Notes: generated by a model not told the origin, from the letters alone. 47,623 bases of DNA from Streptomyces coryli (GCF_011044975.1 NZ_JAAKZV010000035.1:1-47623); one strand, 5' to 3'; shown: positions 1 to 8,139, counted from the first letter of the stretch. A program made the numbers and translations.

Positions 1-48
1 GTCATCGCGGCCCCCAACGACCTCCCGACCCGCCCGGGCCCGCGATGA
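1..48 (+). CDS. 3' end of an upstream gene (partial)
   Basis: The first 45 bases read as an open frame of 15 codons (VIAAPNDLPTRPGPR) that stops at TGA 46-48. This stop overlaps the ATG of the next gene as ATGA, the usual signature of a translationally coupled pair. The product cannot be identified from so short a tail. It implies that the MFS gene that follows is the distal member of an operon. Confidence 0.5.
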   Translation, partial: VIAAPNDLPTRPGPR

Positions 49-1325
49 CCGACGCGAAGCCCGCACTCACCACCCGCCCAATGACGCGCCTCGCCCGCGG
101 CAGCCGCACCTGGCGCGACCTCTCCCCGCTCCTCCGCCTGCTCCTCCTCACCCAACTCGCCTTCAACATCGGCTTCTTCGCCGTCCTGCCCTTCCTGGCG
201 GAGCACCTCGGCACCGCGATCGGCATGGCCGGCTGGCTCGTCGGGCTCGTTCTCGGGCTGCGGACCTTCAGTCAGCAGGGGCTCTTCGTCGTCGGCGGCG
301 CGCTCACCGACCGCTACGGCGTGCGGCCCCTCGTCCTCGCCGGCTGCGTGCTGCGCATCGCCGGCTTCGTATGGCTCGGTTACGCGCGGGACACCGCCTC
401 CATCATCGCCGCCGTCCTCCTCATCGGACTCGCCGCCGCCCTCTTCTCACCCGCCGTCGAGTCCGAAGTCGCCCGGCAGGCCGTGCTCTGGGAAGAGGCA
501 GGACACGGCCCCCGCACCCGCGTCCTGGCACTCCTCTCCGTGGCCGGCCAGGCCGGCGCCTTCCTCGGCCCGCTGCTCGGTGCCTTGCTCCTCGCCGTGG
601 ACTTCCGCACCGCGTGCCTAGCCGGTGCCGGCATCTTCGTCCTCGTCCTCGCCGGGCACCTACGGCTGCTGCCGCAGCACATCCCCGGCCGCGAACGTAT
701 CCGCGCCCGCGGCGGCCTCCGCGAACTGCTCCGCAACGGCCGCTTCCTCGCGGTGTGCTGCGCCTACGGCGCGTACCTCCTGGCGTACAACCAGCTCTAC
801 CTGGCCCTCCCCGACGAGGTGCAGCGCGGCACCGGCTCGCAGGCGCCGCTGGCCTGGCTGTTCGCGCTCTCGTCGATCCTCGTCGTGACGGCCCAACTCC
901 CGGTCACCCACTGGGCCGCACGCCGGCTCGACCTGCGCCGCTCCATGACGGCCGGGCTGCTGCTGATCTCCGCCGGCTTCGCCGCGGTGGCCGCCGCCCG
1001 CCCGGCCGGCTGGACCGGGATCGCCGGGCTGCTGCCCGCCGCCGTCTTCGTGGTACTGCTCACCGTCGGCCAGATGCTGGTCACCCCCGCCGCCCGCGCC
1101 TGGGTCCCCGAACTCGCCCCGGACGGCCGCATCGGCCTCTACACCGGCGCGCTGTCCTCGGTCGCCGGCCTCATCGTCCTGGCCGGCAGCGCCGCCACCG
1201 GCGCGCTCCTCGGCGGCACGCTCCCGGGGTGGCTGCCCTGGCTCGTCCTGGCCGCGCTACCGCTGGCCGCGGTGGGTCTGCTGCCGCGCCGCGTCACCCG
1301 TCGGGCGCCGTCAGCAGCCACGTGA
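45..1325 (+). CDS. MFS transporter
   Basis: A 426-aa hydrophobic protein with about twelve membrane segments, the usual size for a major facilitator superfamily drug/metabolite exporter. The loop after the second segment reads GALTDRYGVRPLVLAG, a good match to MFS motif A (GxLaDrxGrxxxL). The ATG overlaps the stop of the preceding gene, so translation is probably coupled. The 3' end overlaps the convergent PucR-like gene by 32 bp. The substrate cannot be inferred. Confidence 0.85.
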   Translation: MTDAKPALTTRPMTRLARGSRTWRDLSPLLRLLLLTQLAFNIGFFAVLPFLAEHLGTAIGMAGWLVGLVLGLRTFSQQGLFVVGGALTDRYGVRPLVLAGCVLRIAGFVWLGYARDTASIIAAVLLIGLAAALFSPAVESEVARQAVLWEEAGHGPRTRVLALLSVAGQAGAFLGPLLGALLLAVDFRTACLAGAGIFVLVLAGHLRLLPQHIPGRERIRARGGLRELLRNGRFLAVCCAYGAYLLAYNQLYLALPDEVQRGTGSQAPLAWLFALSSILVVTAQLPVTHWAARRLDLRRSMTAGLLLISAGFAAVAAARPAGWTGIAGLLPAAVFVVLLTVGQMLVTPAARAWVPELAPDGRIGLYTGALSSVAGLIVLAGSAATGALLGGTLPGWLPWLVLAALPLAAVGLLPRRVTRRAPSAAT

Positions 1326-2499
1326 GGACCAGCATCGTCTCCAGCCGGCCCGCGGCACCGGGCAGCGCGCCGCCGGTCAGCCGGTCGATCTGCCGGATCC
1401 GGTAGCGCACCGTCTGCTCGTGGACGAAGAGGCGCTTGGCGGTGATGACGGCGTTGTCGCCGCTGTCGAGGTACGCGAACAGCGTCTCCAGCAGCGGATC
1501 GCGCCGCCGCCGCGGCAGCGCGAGCAGCGGCCCCGCCGCCTCGGCGGCCGCGGAGCCGAGCAGCTCACCCGCCTCCGCGGCCGCCAGCCCGGCGAGGTGA
1601 TCGACGCAGTACAGCGGCGCCGCGGCCGGCAGCCCGCCCCGCTGGATCAGCTGCACGGCACGGCGCGCCCAGCGCAGCGAGACCGTGCCCCGGCCGAGCG
1701 GCACCGCGGGCCCGACGGCGGCGCCGCGCGTCCGCAGCAGCCGGAACTGCCGGAACTGTCGCCGGGCCCTGGCCGGTTCCGGCGCCGGCAGCACGAGATA
1801 GGACGACTGCGGATGGTGATACGCCAGCACCTCCTGCGGCAGCACCGCGTCGACGGTCCGCGTGCCCGGCGGCAGCGCGACCACGGCGAGCGTCTCCGGC
1901 AGCGGCCACGCGGCCGCCTCCGCCAGCTCGGCCAGATCGCCCCGGCGCGCCGGGAAGTCCGCCACCAGCGCGTCGCGCAGCCGCGCCCGGTGCTGCTCCA
2001 GCTGCGGCACCGCGCCGCCGGCGGCCTCGTACCCGGCGACGGCCGCCGCGGTGGCGGTCTCGATCAGCGCGAAGGTGGACTCGATGAGCGCCTCGAGGGT
2101 GGCCTCCGGCCACCGGAAGCGGTACGCGTCCTTGATCAGCCGCCGCCGCGCCACCTGCCCGGCCAGGCCCAGCGCGGTGCGCAGCGTGCCCACCGGATGG
2201 CCCGCGTGTGCGTGCTGCCGCCCGATCCGCTCGTACAGCGCGGCGATGTCCGCCGCGGGCGCCGCGCCGTCCGTACCGGCCGGGTCCAGGTCCGCGAGGA
2301 AGTGCCGCACCGTGCGGTCGACGACCTCGCGGACGGCGAACTCGCGGGTGCGGTCGAACGCGTCGGCGTAGCCGGGCAGCCGGGCGGCGACCTCGGCCGC
2401 CATGTCCTCGACGGCCGCCGGCACATGCCGGCCGAGCAGCCTGCGCAGCTCGTGCGGGGGCGGTGCCGGGCCGTACGTCCGGTCCAGTGCCGTGGTCAT
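1294..2499 (-). CDS. PucR/CdaR-type transcriptional regulator
   Basis: A 401-aa cytoplasmic regulator. The C-terminal HTH_30 helix-turn-helix is visible as LFVHEQTVRYRIRQIDRLTGG near the end, preceded by a middle domain of the CdaR/PucR type and an N-terminal alpha-helical ligand domain. The start at 2499 is chosen because GGAGAG lies just upstream; the frame stays open further but with non-coding-like composition. It diverges from a related gene at 2677 across a 177-bp promoter region and converges on the MFS gene. Ligand and targets are unknown; autoregulation or cross-regulation of the pair is inferred. Confidence 0.8.
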   Translation of the reverse strand: MTTALDRTYGPAPPPHELRRLLGRHVPAAVEDMAAEVAARLPGYADAFDRTREFAVREVVDRTVRHFLADLDPAGTDGAAPAADIAALYERIGRQHAHAGHPVGTLRTALGLAGQVARRRLIKDAYRFRWPEATLEALIESTFALIETATAAAVAGYEAAGGAVPQLEQHRARLRDALVADFPARRGDLAELAEAAAWPLPETLAVVALPPGTRTVDAVLPQEVLAYHHPQSSYLVLPAPEPARARRQFRQFRLLRTRGAAVGPAVPLGRGTVSLRWARRAVQLIQRGGLPAAAPLYCVDHLAGLAAAEAGELLGSAAAEAAGPLLALPRRRRDPLLETLFAYLDSGDNAVITAKRLFVHEQTVRYRIRQIDRLTGGALPGAAGRLETMLVLTWLLTAPDG

Positions 2500-2676
2500 G
2501 CGCTCTCCAGCCGAAGGCGGTACGGGCACCGGCGGCGTGCGGGCGGCCGGCGGCACGCCATACTGCGGCGGGTGCGGTGTGGGTGCCAGACGGCGGACCG
2601 GAGGACGGCCGAAGCTGTCATGATCCTGATAGCCGAGGCCTGAGCCGCTGCTCGTCAACTGCCAGGAAAGGAGCCC

Positions 2677-3906
2677 GTGTTGACCTCCTTTGCTTCCTCC
2701 GGCCTGCCGCTGCCGCGGTCGCCGTGGCGGGAACTGCCCGCGGCGCTCGCCCCGGTGCTCCGGTCCCGGATCGAGGAATCCACCACCGACATGGTGCAGG
2801 CCATCCGCCGGGAGATCGGCGGCTACCGGCACCCGGTGAGCTCCGCGGTCGGCCGGGACCTGACGGTCGCCGTGCGGGCGGCCGCCACCCAGTTCGCCGA
2901 CTTGATCGAGGACCCCGACGCCCCGCAGGAGCACTACGCGGCGGCCTTCCGCAGGCTGGGCCGGCTCGAGTACGCCAACGGCCGCGCCCTCGACGACCTG
3001 CACGCCTCGTACCTCGTCGGGGCGCGGGTCGCCTGCCGCGGCTACGTGGCCGCGGCCCGCGCGGCCGGACTGCCGGGCGACATCGCCGTGCCCCTGAGCG
3101 AGGCCGTGCTCACCCACGTACACGCCATGGCCAGGGAATCGACCAGGGGCTACGAGGAGGCGCGGGCCCGCTCAGGGGACGAGGTGCAGCGCAACCGGCG
3201 GACGCTGGCCGGGCGGCTCCTGGAGCGCCGCCCCGACCCGGCCGGCGAACCCCTCGACCACCTCGCCCGCCGCGCGCGGTGGCCGCTGCCGCGGACCCTC
3301 GCCTGCGTCACCCTGCGCCCGGCGACCGAACTGCCGCCGGAACTCCCCGGCCTCGACGACGACATCCTCACCCTCTTCCGCGGCGGCGAACTGCACCTGA
3401 TCGTGCCGGACATCACCGCCGCGGACGGCGCCCGCCTCGCCCGGCTGCGCACCACCGTGGACGGCAGGGGCGCGGTCCTCGGCCCGTCCGTCGCCCCGCA
3501 GCAGGCCTGGGTCTCCCTGCACTGCGCCCGACTCGCACTGCGGCGGCTGCAGCGGCCGGGGGACCCCCGACTGCTGGTCGCCGCGGACCACTTGGGCGAG
3601 CTGCACCTCCTCGGCGGCGCCCACGTCGGCAGGCTCCTCGCCGACCAGGTGCTCGCTCCGCTGGGGACGCTGCCGGAGGGTAAGGCGGAGCGGCTGGCCG
3701 ACACCCTGGACGCGCTGCTGATGTCCGAGGGCCGCACCGCCCCCGAGGTCGCGGCCGCCCTCGGCATCCACGCGCAGACCGCGCGCAACCGGCTGCGGCA
3801 GCTCACCGCGCTGTTCGGCGACCGCCTGGCCGACCCCGGCTTCCGCCTGGACGCCCTGATCGCGCTGCGCACCAAGGCCGTGCTGCGCGCGACCGAACCG
3901 GCCTGA
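2677..3906 (+). CDS. PucR/CdaR-type transcriptional regulator
   Basis: A 409-aa regulator of the same architecture as the divergent gene at 1294-2499: helical N-terminal sensor region, CdaR-like middle, and C-terminal HTH_30 reading ALGIHAQTARNRLRQL. It starts at GTG 2677 behind AGGAAAGGAG; an in-frame TTG follows at once and could be the true start. It is followed by a hairpin and then a secreted hydrolase, so it is probably monocistronic. Sequence relationship to its neighbour suggests an old duplication. Confidence 0.8.
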   Translation: MLTSFASSGLPLPRSPWRELPAALAPVLRSRIEESTTDMVQAIRREIGGYRHPVSSAVGRDLTVAVRAAATQFADLIEDPDAPQEHYAAAFRRLGRLEYANGRALDDLHASYLVGARVACRGYVAAARAAGLPGDIAVPLSEAVLTHVHAMARESTRGYEEARARSGDEVQRNRRTLAGRLLERRPDPAGEPLDHLARRARWPLPRTLACVTLRPATELPPELPGLDDDILTLFRGGELHLIVPDITAADGARLARLRTTVDGRGAVLGPSVAPQQAWVSLHCARLALRRLQRPGDPRLLVAADHLGELHLLGGAHVGRLLADQVLAPLGTLPEGKAERLADTLDALLMSEGRTAPEVAAALGIHAQTARNRLRQLTALFGDRLADPGFRLDALIALRTKAVLRATEPA

Positions 3907-3947
3907 CCCGGGCGTGAGCAGCGGCAACGCTCCGACGGGCGCAGCCC

Positions 3948-3978
3948 GCTGACAAACCGGCACCCGGATTTCGTCAGC
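3948..3978 (+). terminator. hairpin after the second PucR-like gene
   Basis: GCTGAC 3948-3953 pairs with GTCAGC 3973-3978; inside, AAA pairs with TTT and CCGG with CCGG around a CAC loop, giving 13 pairs with two single-base bulges. It lies 42 bp after the stop at 3906. There is no U-tract, as is usual in streptomycetes. Confidence 0.5.
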
Positions 3979-4024
3979 CCGCCGAGCAGCGCTCCCACAT
4001 GGCGGCCCCCGATGCTCAACGGCC

Positions 4025-4924
4025 ATGAGACACCAACGCACCCGCACCGGAAAGCGATTCGGCATCCTGGCCGCGGCAACGGCACTCGCCGCCGCGGCCG
4101 TCGTCGTCCCGCAGTACGCCCAGGCCGGCCCGGACCAGCAGGCGGCGGCGGACGACTCGTACCAGCGCGGACCCGACCCCACCGAGCAGTCCATCACCGC
4201 TGAACGCGGCCCGTTCGCGGTGTCGCGGCAGGCCGTCGACGGCCCGGGCTTCAACCGGGGAACGGCCTACTACCCGACCGACACCAGCCAGGGCACCTTC
4301 GGCGCGGTGGTGGTGAGCCCCGGATTCCTGACGTCCGAATCACTCATCAGCTGGTACGGGCCGCGCTTCGCCTCCCAGGGATTCGTCGTCCTGACCCTGG
4401 AGACCGACAGCGTCACCGACCAACCGGACAGCAGGGCCCGGCAGATGCTCGCCGCCCTCGACTATCTCGCGACCAGCAGCGCCGTGAAGAACCGCATCGA
4501 CCCCGGCCGGCTCGCCGTGATGGGCCACTCCATGGGCGGCGGCGGCTCCCTCAGAGCCTCCGAGCAGCGCCCCGCACTCCAGGCCGCGGTCCCGCTGATG
4601 CCGTGGGAGAACGACAAGACCTGGGAGAGCAACAGGGTTCCGACCCTGATCATGGGCGCCGAGAACGACCTCATCGCCTCGCCCGGCTCCCATTCCGAGC
4701 GCTTCTACGGAACGCTGACCTCGGCACCGGAGAAGGCGTATCTGGAGCTCAACGGCGCCGGGCACAATGTCGCGCTCAGCGCGAACACGACCATCGCGAA
4801 GTACGGCATCGCCTGGCTCAAGCGGTTCGTGGACGACGACACCCGCTACGAGAAGTTCCTCTGCCCGGCGCCCCGCCCCGACGGCAACATCAACGAATAC
4901 CGCGACACCTGCCCCACCGGGTAG
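4025..4924 (+). CDS. secreted polyester hydrolase (cutinase/PETase-type alpha/beta hydrolase)
   Basis: A 299-aa exported esterase of the bacterial cutinase family (the Thermobifida cutinase/PETase group), expected to hydrolyse ester bonds in aliphatic or aromatic polyesters outside the cell. An Arg/Lys-rich n-region, an Ala-rich core and an AQA cleavage site form a signal peptide of about 34 residues. The nucleophile elbow GHSMGGGGS places Ser169; Asp215 (GAENDLIA) and His247 (GAGHNV) complete the triad. The family motifs DQPDSRARQ and AWLKRFVDDDTRY are present, and two C-terminal cysteines (FLCP, DTCP) match the family disulfide. The region around the oxyanion and substrate cleft (SPGFLTSESLISWYG) differs from the usual PGYTxxxxS pattern, so substrate range may differ. 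No clear SD precedes the ATG. Confidence 0.88.
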   Translation: MRHQRTRTGKRFGILAAATALAAAAVVVPQYAQAGPDQQAAADDSYQRGPDPTEQSITAERGPFAVSRQAVDGPGFNRGTAYYPTDTSQGTFGAVVVSPGFLTSESLISWYGPRFASQGFVVLTLETDSVTDQPDSRARQMLAALDYLATSSAVKNRIDPGRLAVMGHSMGGGGSLRASEQRPALQAAVPLMPWENDKTWESNRVPTLIMGAENDLIASPGSHSERFYGTLTSAPEKAYLELNGAGHNVALSANTTIAKYGIAWLKRFVDDDTRYEKFLCPAPRPDGNINEYRDTCPTG

Positions 4925-4941
4925 CCGTGTTCAATGGCCGG

Positions 4942-5811
4942 GTGAGCAGATCCACGTGGCACCCGGCCCCGCACGAGGTGCTACGTACCACCGGGCGGCT
5001 GATCGCGGTCGACGCCGCCGAGGGGGCGACGGCGGCGCTGCCCGCGGCGCGGGCGGCGGTGCGGCGGATGCCGCGCTACGGCGGCGGCTCCGATCTGGCC
5101 GCCGCGCTCGCCGAGCTGTACGAGGTCGTCGGCTGGATCCTCTTCGACGCGGGACGCCACCGCCCGGCGCGGAGCTTCAACGCCCACGCGTACGACCTCG
5201 CGCGGCGCAGCGGCGACCGCTGGACGGGACGGCTCGTGCTGCTCAACCACAGCATGCTGCTCGCGCACCTGGGCCGGCCCCGCGCCGCCTTCGAGACCGC
5301 CGGCCGGGTGCGCGGCCCGCGCCCGCTGCCCGCCCGCGTGGACAGCCTCGTCCTCGTCCGGCAGGCGCACGCGGCCGCGCTGCGACGCGGCGACCGGGAG
5401 GCGCGGACGCTCATCTCCCGCGCCCGCAGCCGCTTTCTGGACGGCGGCTCGCGACACGACCCGGCCTGGGCCTGGTGGGTCGACGAGCCGGAGCTGATCG
5501 GCCACCATGGCTGGGTGCTGGCGCGGCTGGGCGCGTACGACCGGGCGATCCCGCTGCTGCACCGGGCGGCGACGGCCCCGGGCCCTTCATACCGGCACCT
5601 CTTCACGGCGCAGCTCCTCGCGGCCCTGGCCGGGGCCGGGGCGTGGCGGGACGCGGAGGCGCTGATCACGGCGACCGCGCCCGGCGCCGGCCGGATCAGC
5701 TCCGCCCGCACGACGGCGCAACTGCGGCGCACGGCCGCACACTTGCGCACGGGCCCACGGGTGCCCGCCGCGCTGCGGGACGCCGCGGTGTTCCTGCTCG
5801 AGTCGCTCTGA
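4942..5811 (+). CDS. TPR-like helical-repeat protein, regulator C-terminal domain type
   Basis: About 289 aa of amphipathic helices with repeated Ala/Leu/Arg pairs, such as AYDLARRSGDRWTGRL and LARLGAYDRAIPLLHRAA. This is the pattern of the tetratricopeptide-like C-terminal half of many streptomycete XRE regulators (the NsdA/NsdB type). No N-terminal HTH is present, and the frame upstream is out-of-frame sequence of the hydrolase gene. The start is uncertain: GTG 4942 is used, GTG 4927 is also in frame, and neither has a strong SD, so coupling to the hydrolase stop at 4924 is likely. A strong terminator follows. Function unknown; a protein-protein interaction role is inferred. Confidence 0.65.
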   Translation: MSRSTWHPAPHEVLRTTGRLIAVDAAEGATAALPAARAAVRRMPRYGGGSDLAAALAELYEVVGWILFDAGRHRPARSFNAHAYDLARRSGDRWTGRLVLLNHSMLLAHLGRPRAAFETAGRVRGPRPLPARVDSLVLVRQAHAAALRRGDREARTLISRARSRFLDGGSRHDPAWAWWVDEPELIGHHGWVLARLGAYDRAIPLLHRAATAPGPSYRHLFTAQLLAALAGAGAWRDAEALITATAPGAGRISSARTTAQLRRTAAHLRTGPRVPAALRDAAVFLLESL

Positions 5812-5815
5812 AATT

Positions 5816-5846
5816 CCCCCGGCGGAAGGGAGAGTTCCGCCGGGGG
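5816..5846 (+). terminator. strong rho-independent-like terminator
   Basis: A perfect 12-bp stem: CCCCCGGCGGAA 5816-5827 and TTCCGCCGGGGG 5835-5846 with a 7-nt loop. The flanking AAATT and AATTT can extend it. It begins 5 bp after the stop of the helical-repeat gene and closes that transcription unit. Confidence 0.85.
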
Positions 5847-5895
5847 AGAGAATTTCGCTTGGGCTATTTGCCGGTTTTGCGGGTGGCGGAACCCC

Positions 5896-5934
5896 CTGGC
5901 GAATGCTGGCGAATAGTTGCCCAGCGCTGGCGAT
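5896..5934. repeat. phased direct repeats CTGGCGAAT
   Basis: CTGGCGAAT occurs at 5896-5904 and 5906-5914, and CTGGCGAT at 5927-5934. Start-to-start distances are 10 and 21 bp, one and two helical turns, so the three copies face the same side of the DNA. They lie in the 289-bp gap between the terminator and the 44-aa gene, where I see no other gene. This is a plausible protein-binding array. Confidence 0.45.
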
Positions 5935-6100
5935 GGGCTGAATACACAGCACACTCGTTCACGACCAACTGCCCGGTTACGCAGGCAAGGATCGCCGTCT
6001 CCATGTCTGCGGGGCAGGGCCTGCTGTCGGCTGGGCAGCTTCCCTGCGAGTTGTGAGGAGACCGGCGCGCATTCCGGCCACCGTGGCGCGCTGACCTGCA

Positions 6101-6235
6101 ATGAACACAATATTAGGCGAGGCGGGTGCCCAGTACGTTGCCGGAGTCGCAGTCGCGGCCACCATTGCTGCGGCCGGCCTTCTGCGTGCGGCCTGGCGCC
6201 GCCGGCGTGACCGTCGCGCCAAGGAACGTGTGTAA
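6101..6235 (+). CDS. small single-span membrane protein, 44 aa, with TTA codon
   Basis: ATG 6101 to TAA 6233-6235. A short polar N-terminus is followed by one hydrophobic segment (about residues 12-32, rich in Ala and Val) and a very basic tail RRRRDRRAKER, so the C-terminus is expected in the cytoplasm. Codon 5 is TTA (6113-6115), which in Streptomyces depends on the bldA tRNA. No good SD is visible. It sits upstream of the HSP18-regulator-like gene. No family is recognised; the hydrophobic-then-basic organisation is the main reason to accept it as a gene. Confidence 0.5.
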   Translation: MNTILGEAGAQYVAGVAVAATIAAAGLLRAAWRRRRDRRAKERV

Positions 6236-6281
6236 GGCCCCGGAGCGTACTGACCATTCCGAGAAGGAAGTTCATACATCG

Positions 6282-6329
6282 ATGACCCAGCATTTGTCGT
6301 CCATCGGACGACGGAAAGCGTCGTCATGA
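6282..6329 (+). CDS. 15-codon leader peptide overlapping the next gene
   Basis: A short open frame (MTQHLSSIGRRKASS) begins at ATG 6282, with GAGAAGGAAG about 11 bp before it. Its TGA (6327-6329) overlaps the ATG of the next gene as ATGA. The following gene has no clear SD of its own, so translation of this small frame would deliver ribosomes to it. Whether it is a functional leader or chance is not settled by sequence alone. Confidence 0.35.
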   Translation: MTQHLSSIGRRKASS

Positions 6330-7234
6330 AGACGACATCCAAGGAACACCGAGGTCCCGAGAATGACCGGGAATTAGCGTGGGGCCACTTGTTCACTCCG
6401 CACGAGTCGGCGAACCCCGAACTCGCGCAAGTGGGGTTCTACAGGCCTACTGGCGAGCTAAGCGATATTGCTCAGCGGTTCGACCGCGTCGTCATGGCCG
6501 TCGAGGCCTACGAGAGCGAGGACACCAGCACGACCGTATGTGAGACAGACCTGCTCGCCGCGCTCCTGGCCATCCGCAAGCTCAGAGACAAGCTCGTCAC
6601 CGACGAGACGAGTCTGATCGCCGCAGCCCGAAGGAAGCGCATAACCTGGGCCCGCATCGGCCAGGCACTTGAGTTGCGCAGTCGCCAGGCAGCCGAGCGG
6701 CGCTACCTCCAGTTGCGTTCGGACGCCAACGAACTCACTCAGGCGGAACGTGTCGAGTTTGCCCGCGCCCAGCGGCAACGGCAGCACGAACGGTCATGGG
6801 CCGGGCGCCATGCGGACACCATCCGCCGACTGGCCCAGCAGTTGGCGGCCCTCCCTGATCTTCAGGAGCGGGCCGATCGCTCGCCGTACGCCAAGCGGAT
6901 CAACGAGGACGCAGTCCAGAAGGCCCTGCATGCCGGCCGGCCGAGACCGGAAGTCGTCCGCATGCAATGGCCGGTGCAGCTACGGGAGACCCTTCGGCAG
7001 GATGCTCAGCATCGCGAAGCGACCAAGGATATCGACCCCCACGACCTTGTCGCCCGGCGTCTCAAGGCCGGAAACGAAACCAATCACGCGCATCGCCTGC
7101 TGGGTCTTGTCGGCTATGCCGTGGCGCCGGAGACCGCTGATCTCCGAGATCAGCCCGAGTTGGTCGCCGCCATCACCGCGCTGTATACCGACGCCGGCGA
7201 GGTGGCTCCCCGCAAAACTCCGCCAAGCGACTAG
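6326..7234 (+). CDS. HSP18 transcriptional regulator-like protein
   Basis: A 302-aa protein. Residues about 85-135 (LIAAARRKRITWARIGQAL followed by RSRQAAERRYLQLR) match a streptomycete HTH-like block found in proteins annotated as HSP18 transcriptional regulator or type III effector protein. The remainder is charged and helical; I recognise no catalytic motif. Codon 17 is TTA (6374-6376), suggesting bldA-dependent expression. Base composition is visibly less GC-rich than in neighbouring genes, consistent with recent acquisition. The start is supported by ATGA coupling to a 15-codon leader. The annotated family names rest on weak evidence, so actual function is open; DNA binding is inferred. 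Confidence 0.7.
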   Translation: MKTTSKEHRGPENDRELAWGHLFTPHESANPELAQVGFYRPTGELSDIAQRFDRVVMAVEAYESEDTSTTVCETDLLAALLAIRKLRDKLVTDETSLIAAARRKRITWARIGQALELRSRQAAERRYLQLRSDANELTQAERVEFARAQRQRQHERSWAGRHADTIRRLAQQLAALPDLQERADRSPYAKRINEDAVQKALHAGRPRPEVVRMQWPVQLRETLRQDAQHREATKDIDPHDLVARRLKAGNETNHAHRLLGLVGYAVAPETADLRDQPELVAAITALYTDAGEVAPRKTPPSD

Positions 7235-7247
7235 CTGAATGGTTCGC

Positions 7248-7280
7248 GCCGCACCCGGGTTGGTGACGTCCGGGTGCGGC
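7248..7280. terminator. bidirectional terminator
   Basis: GCCGCACCCGG 7248-7258 and CCGGGTGCGGC 7270-7280 form a perfect 11-bp stem with an 11-nt loop. It lies between two convergent genes (stops at 7234 and 7313), so it can serve both. Confidence 0.8.
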
Positions 7281-7312
7281 TCTGCGGTCGGTGGGCCAGC
7301 GCTGGCCTCTGA

Positions 7313-8008
7313 CTACTTCCGTACGATCCAGTCGAAGGCCCGCTGCGCGTCGAACTCGCGCTGACCGCCGCGGAAGAGCAGATCCGCCGAAGCCACCAGC
7401 GGATCGTCCGCCTGGGCCGGCAGATACGGCACCGCGATGCACCGCATCCCGGCCCGCCGGGCGGCCTCGACCCCCGGCGGCGCGTCCTCGACGACCACGC
7501 AGTCGGCCGGGCGGGTGCCGAGCAGCCGGGCGGCGGCGAGGAAGACGTCCGGGGCCGGCTTGCCGTGCGTGACTTCCTCCGCGGAGACGATCGTGGTCAG
7601 TACGGAGTCCAGCCCCGCACCCGGCAGCACCGCCTCGATCGCCGGGCGGGAGGAGCCGGAGGCGACGGCCATGGGGTTGCCGTTGGCCTGCAGCATCTCG
7701 GCCAGCTTGTGCATCTGCGGGAAGGCGTCGGTGTGCGCGGCGGCGAGCTCCAGGTAAGCGGCGTTCTTCAGGTCCAGCAGCTCGTCCACCGGGGCGTCGA
7801 TGCCGTGCCGCTGGCGGAGCACCTCGAGGGTCTCCCGGGTCCCGATGCCGATGAACTCGGCGTGGTCCTCCCATGTGAAGTCCGGCACACCGAACTGTTG
7901 CAGCACCCGCTTCCCGGCCTCGTAGTAGTTCGGCTCGCTGTCGACCAGAGTGCCGTCCAGATCGAAGATGACGGCCACAGGGGTGGAGGTGCTCATGCGA
8001 TCAAGCAT
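7313..8008 (-). CDS. HAD-family phosphatase (beta-phosphoglucomutase-like)
   Basis: A 231-aa soluble hydrolase. Motif I is FDLDGTLVDSE, with the nucleophile Asp and the general acid Asp two residues later; motif II is VASGSS; motif III/IV is KPAPDVF with VVVEDAPPGVEAA. The helical cap follows motif I, as in the phosphatase/phosphoglucomutase branch of the superfamily. ATG 8008 is chosen because GAGGG precedes it by 5 nt; ATG 7996 (MSTSTPV) lacks an SD. It diverges from a FUSC transporter gene. The substrate is probably a sugar or nucleotide phosphate but cannot be named. Confidence 0.85.
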   Translation of the reverse strand: MLDRMSTSTPVAVIFDLDGTLVDSEPNYYEAGKRVLQQFGVPDFTWEDHAEFIGIGTRETLEVLRQRHGIDAPVDELLDLKNAAYLELAAAHTDAFPQMHKLAEMLQANGNPMAVASGSSRPAIEAVLPGAGLDSVLTTIVSAEEVTHGKPAPDVFLAAARLLGTRPADCVVVEDAPPGVEAARRAGMRCIAVPYLPAQADDPLVASADLLFRGGQREFDAQRAFDWIVRK

Positions 8009-8139
8009 GCCAACCCTCGGGCAAGCGCGCGGAACGGGCTGCTCTGATCGATTTGGCGGCGCGTGGCTGCAGATGCTTTCCTCCTTGCGTATCACTATGC
8101 GGACAGCTCCCCGAGGGCGGGAGCGAGGGAGGTATGCGC

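Noticed and set aside
1420-2643. Plus-strand frame of 407 codons opposite the first PucR-like gene
   Set aside because: Arg/Gln-rich antisense shadow; the minus strand encodes a complete HTH_30 regulator with an SD.
3906-4024. Upstream start at 4012 for the polyester hydrolase region
   Set aside because: That frame is different from the hydrolase frame and soon becomes Arg/Pro-rich without any motif.
8010-8139. A gene in the divergent gap between the HAD and FUSC genes
   Set aside because: Open frames here are short upstream extensions of FUSC or antisense; no SD or motif.
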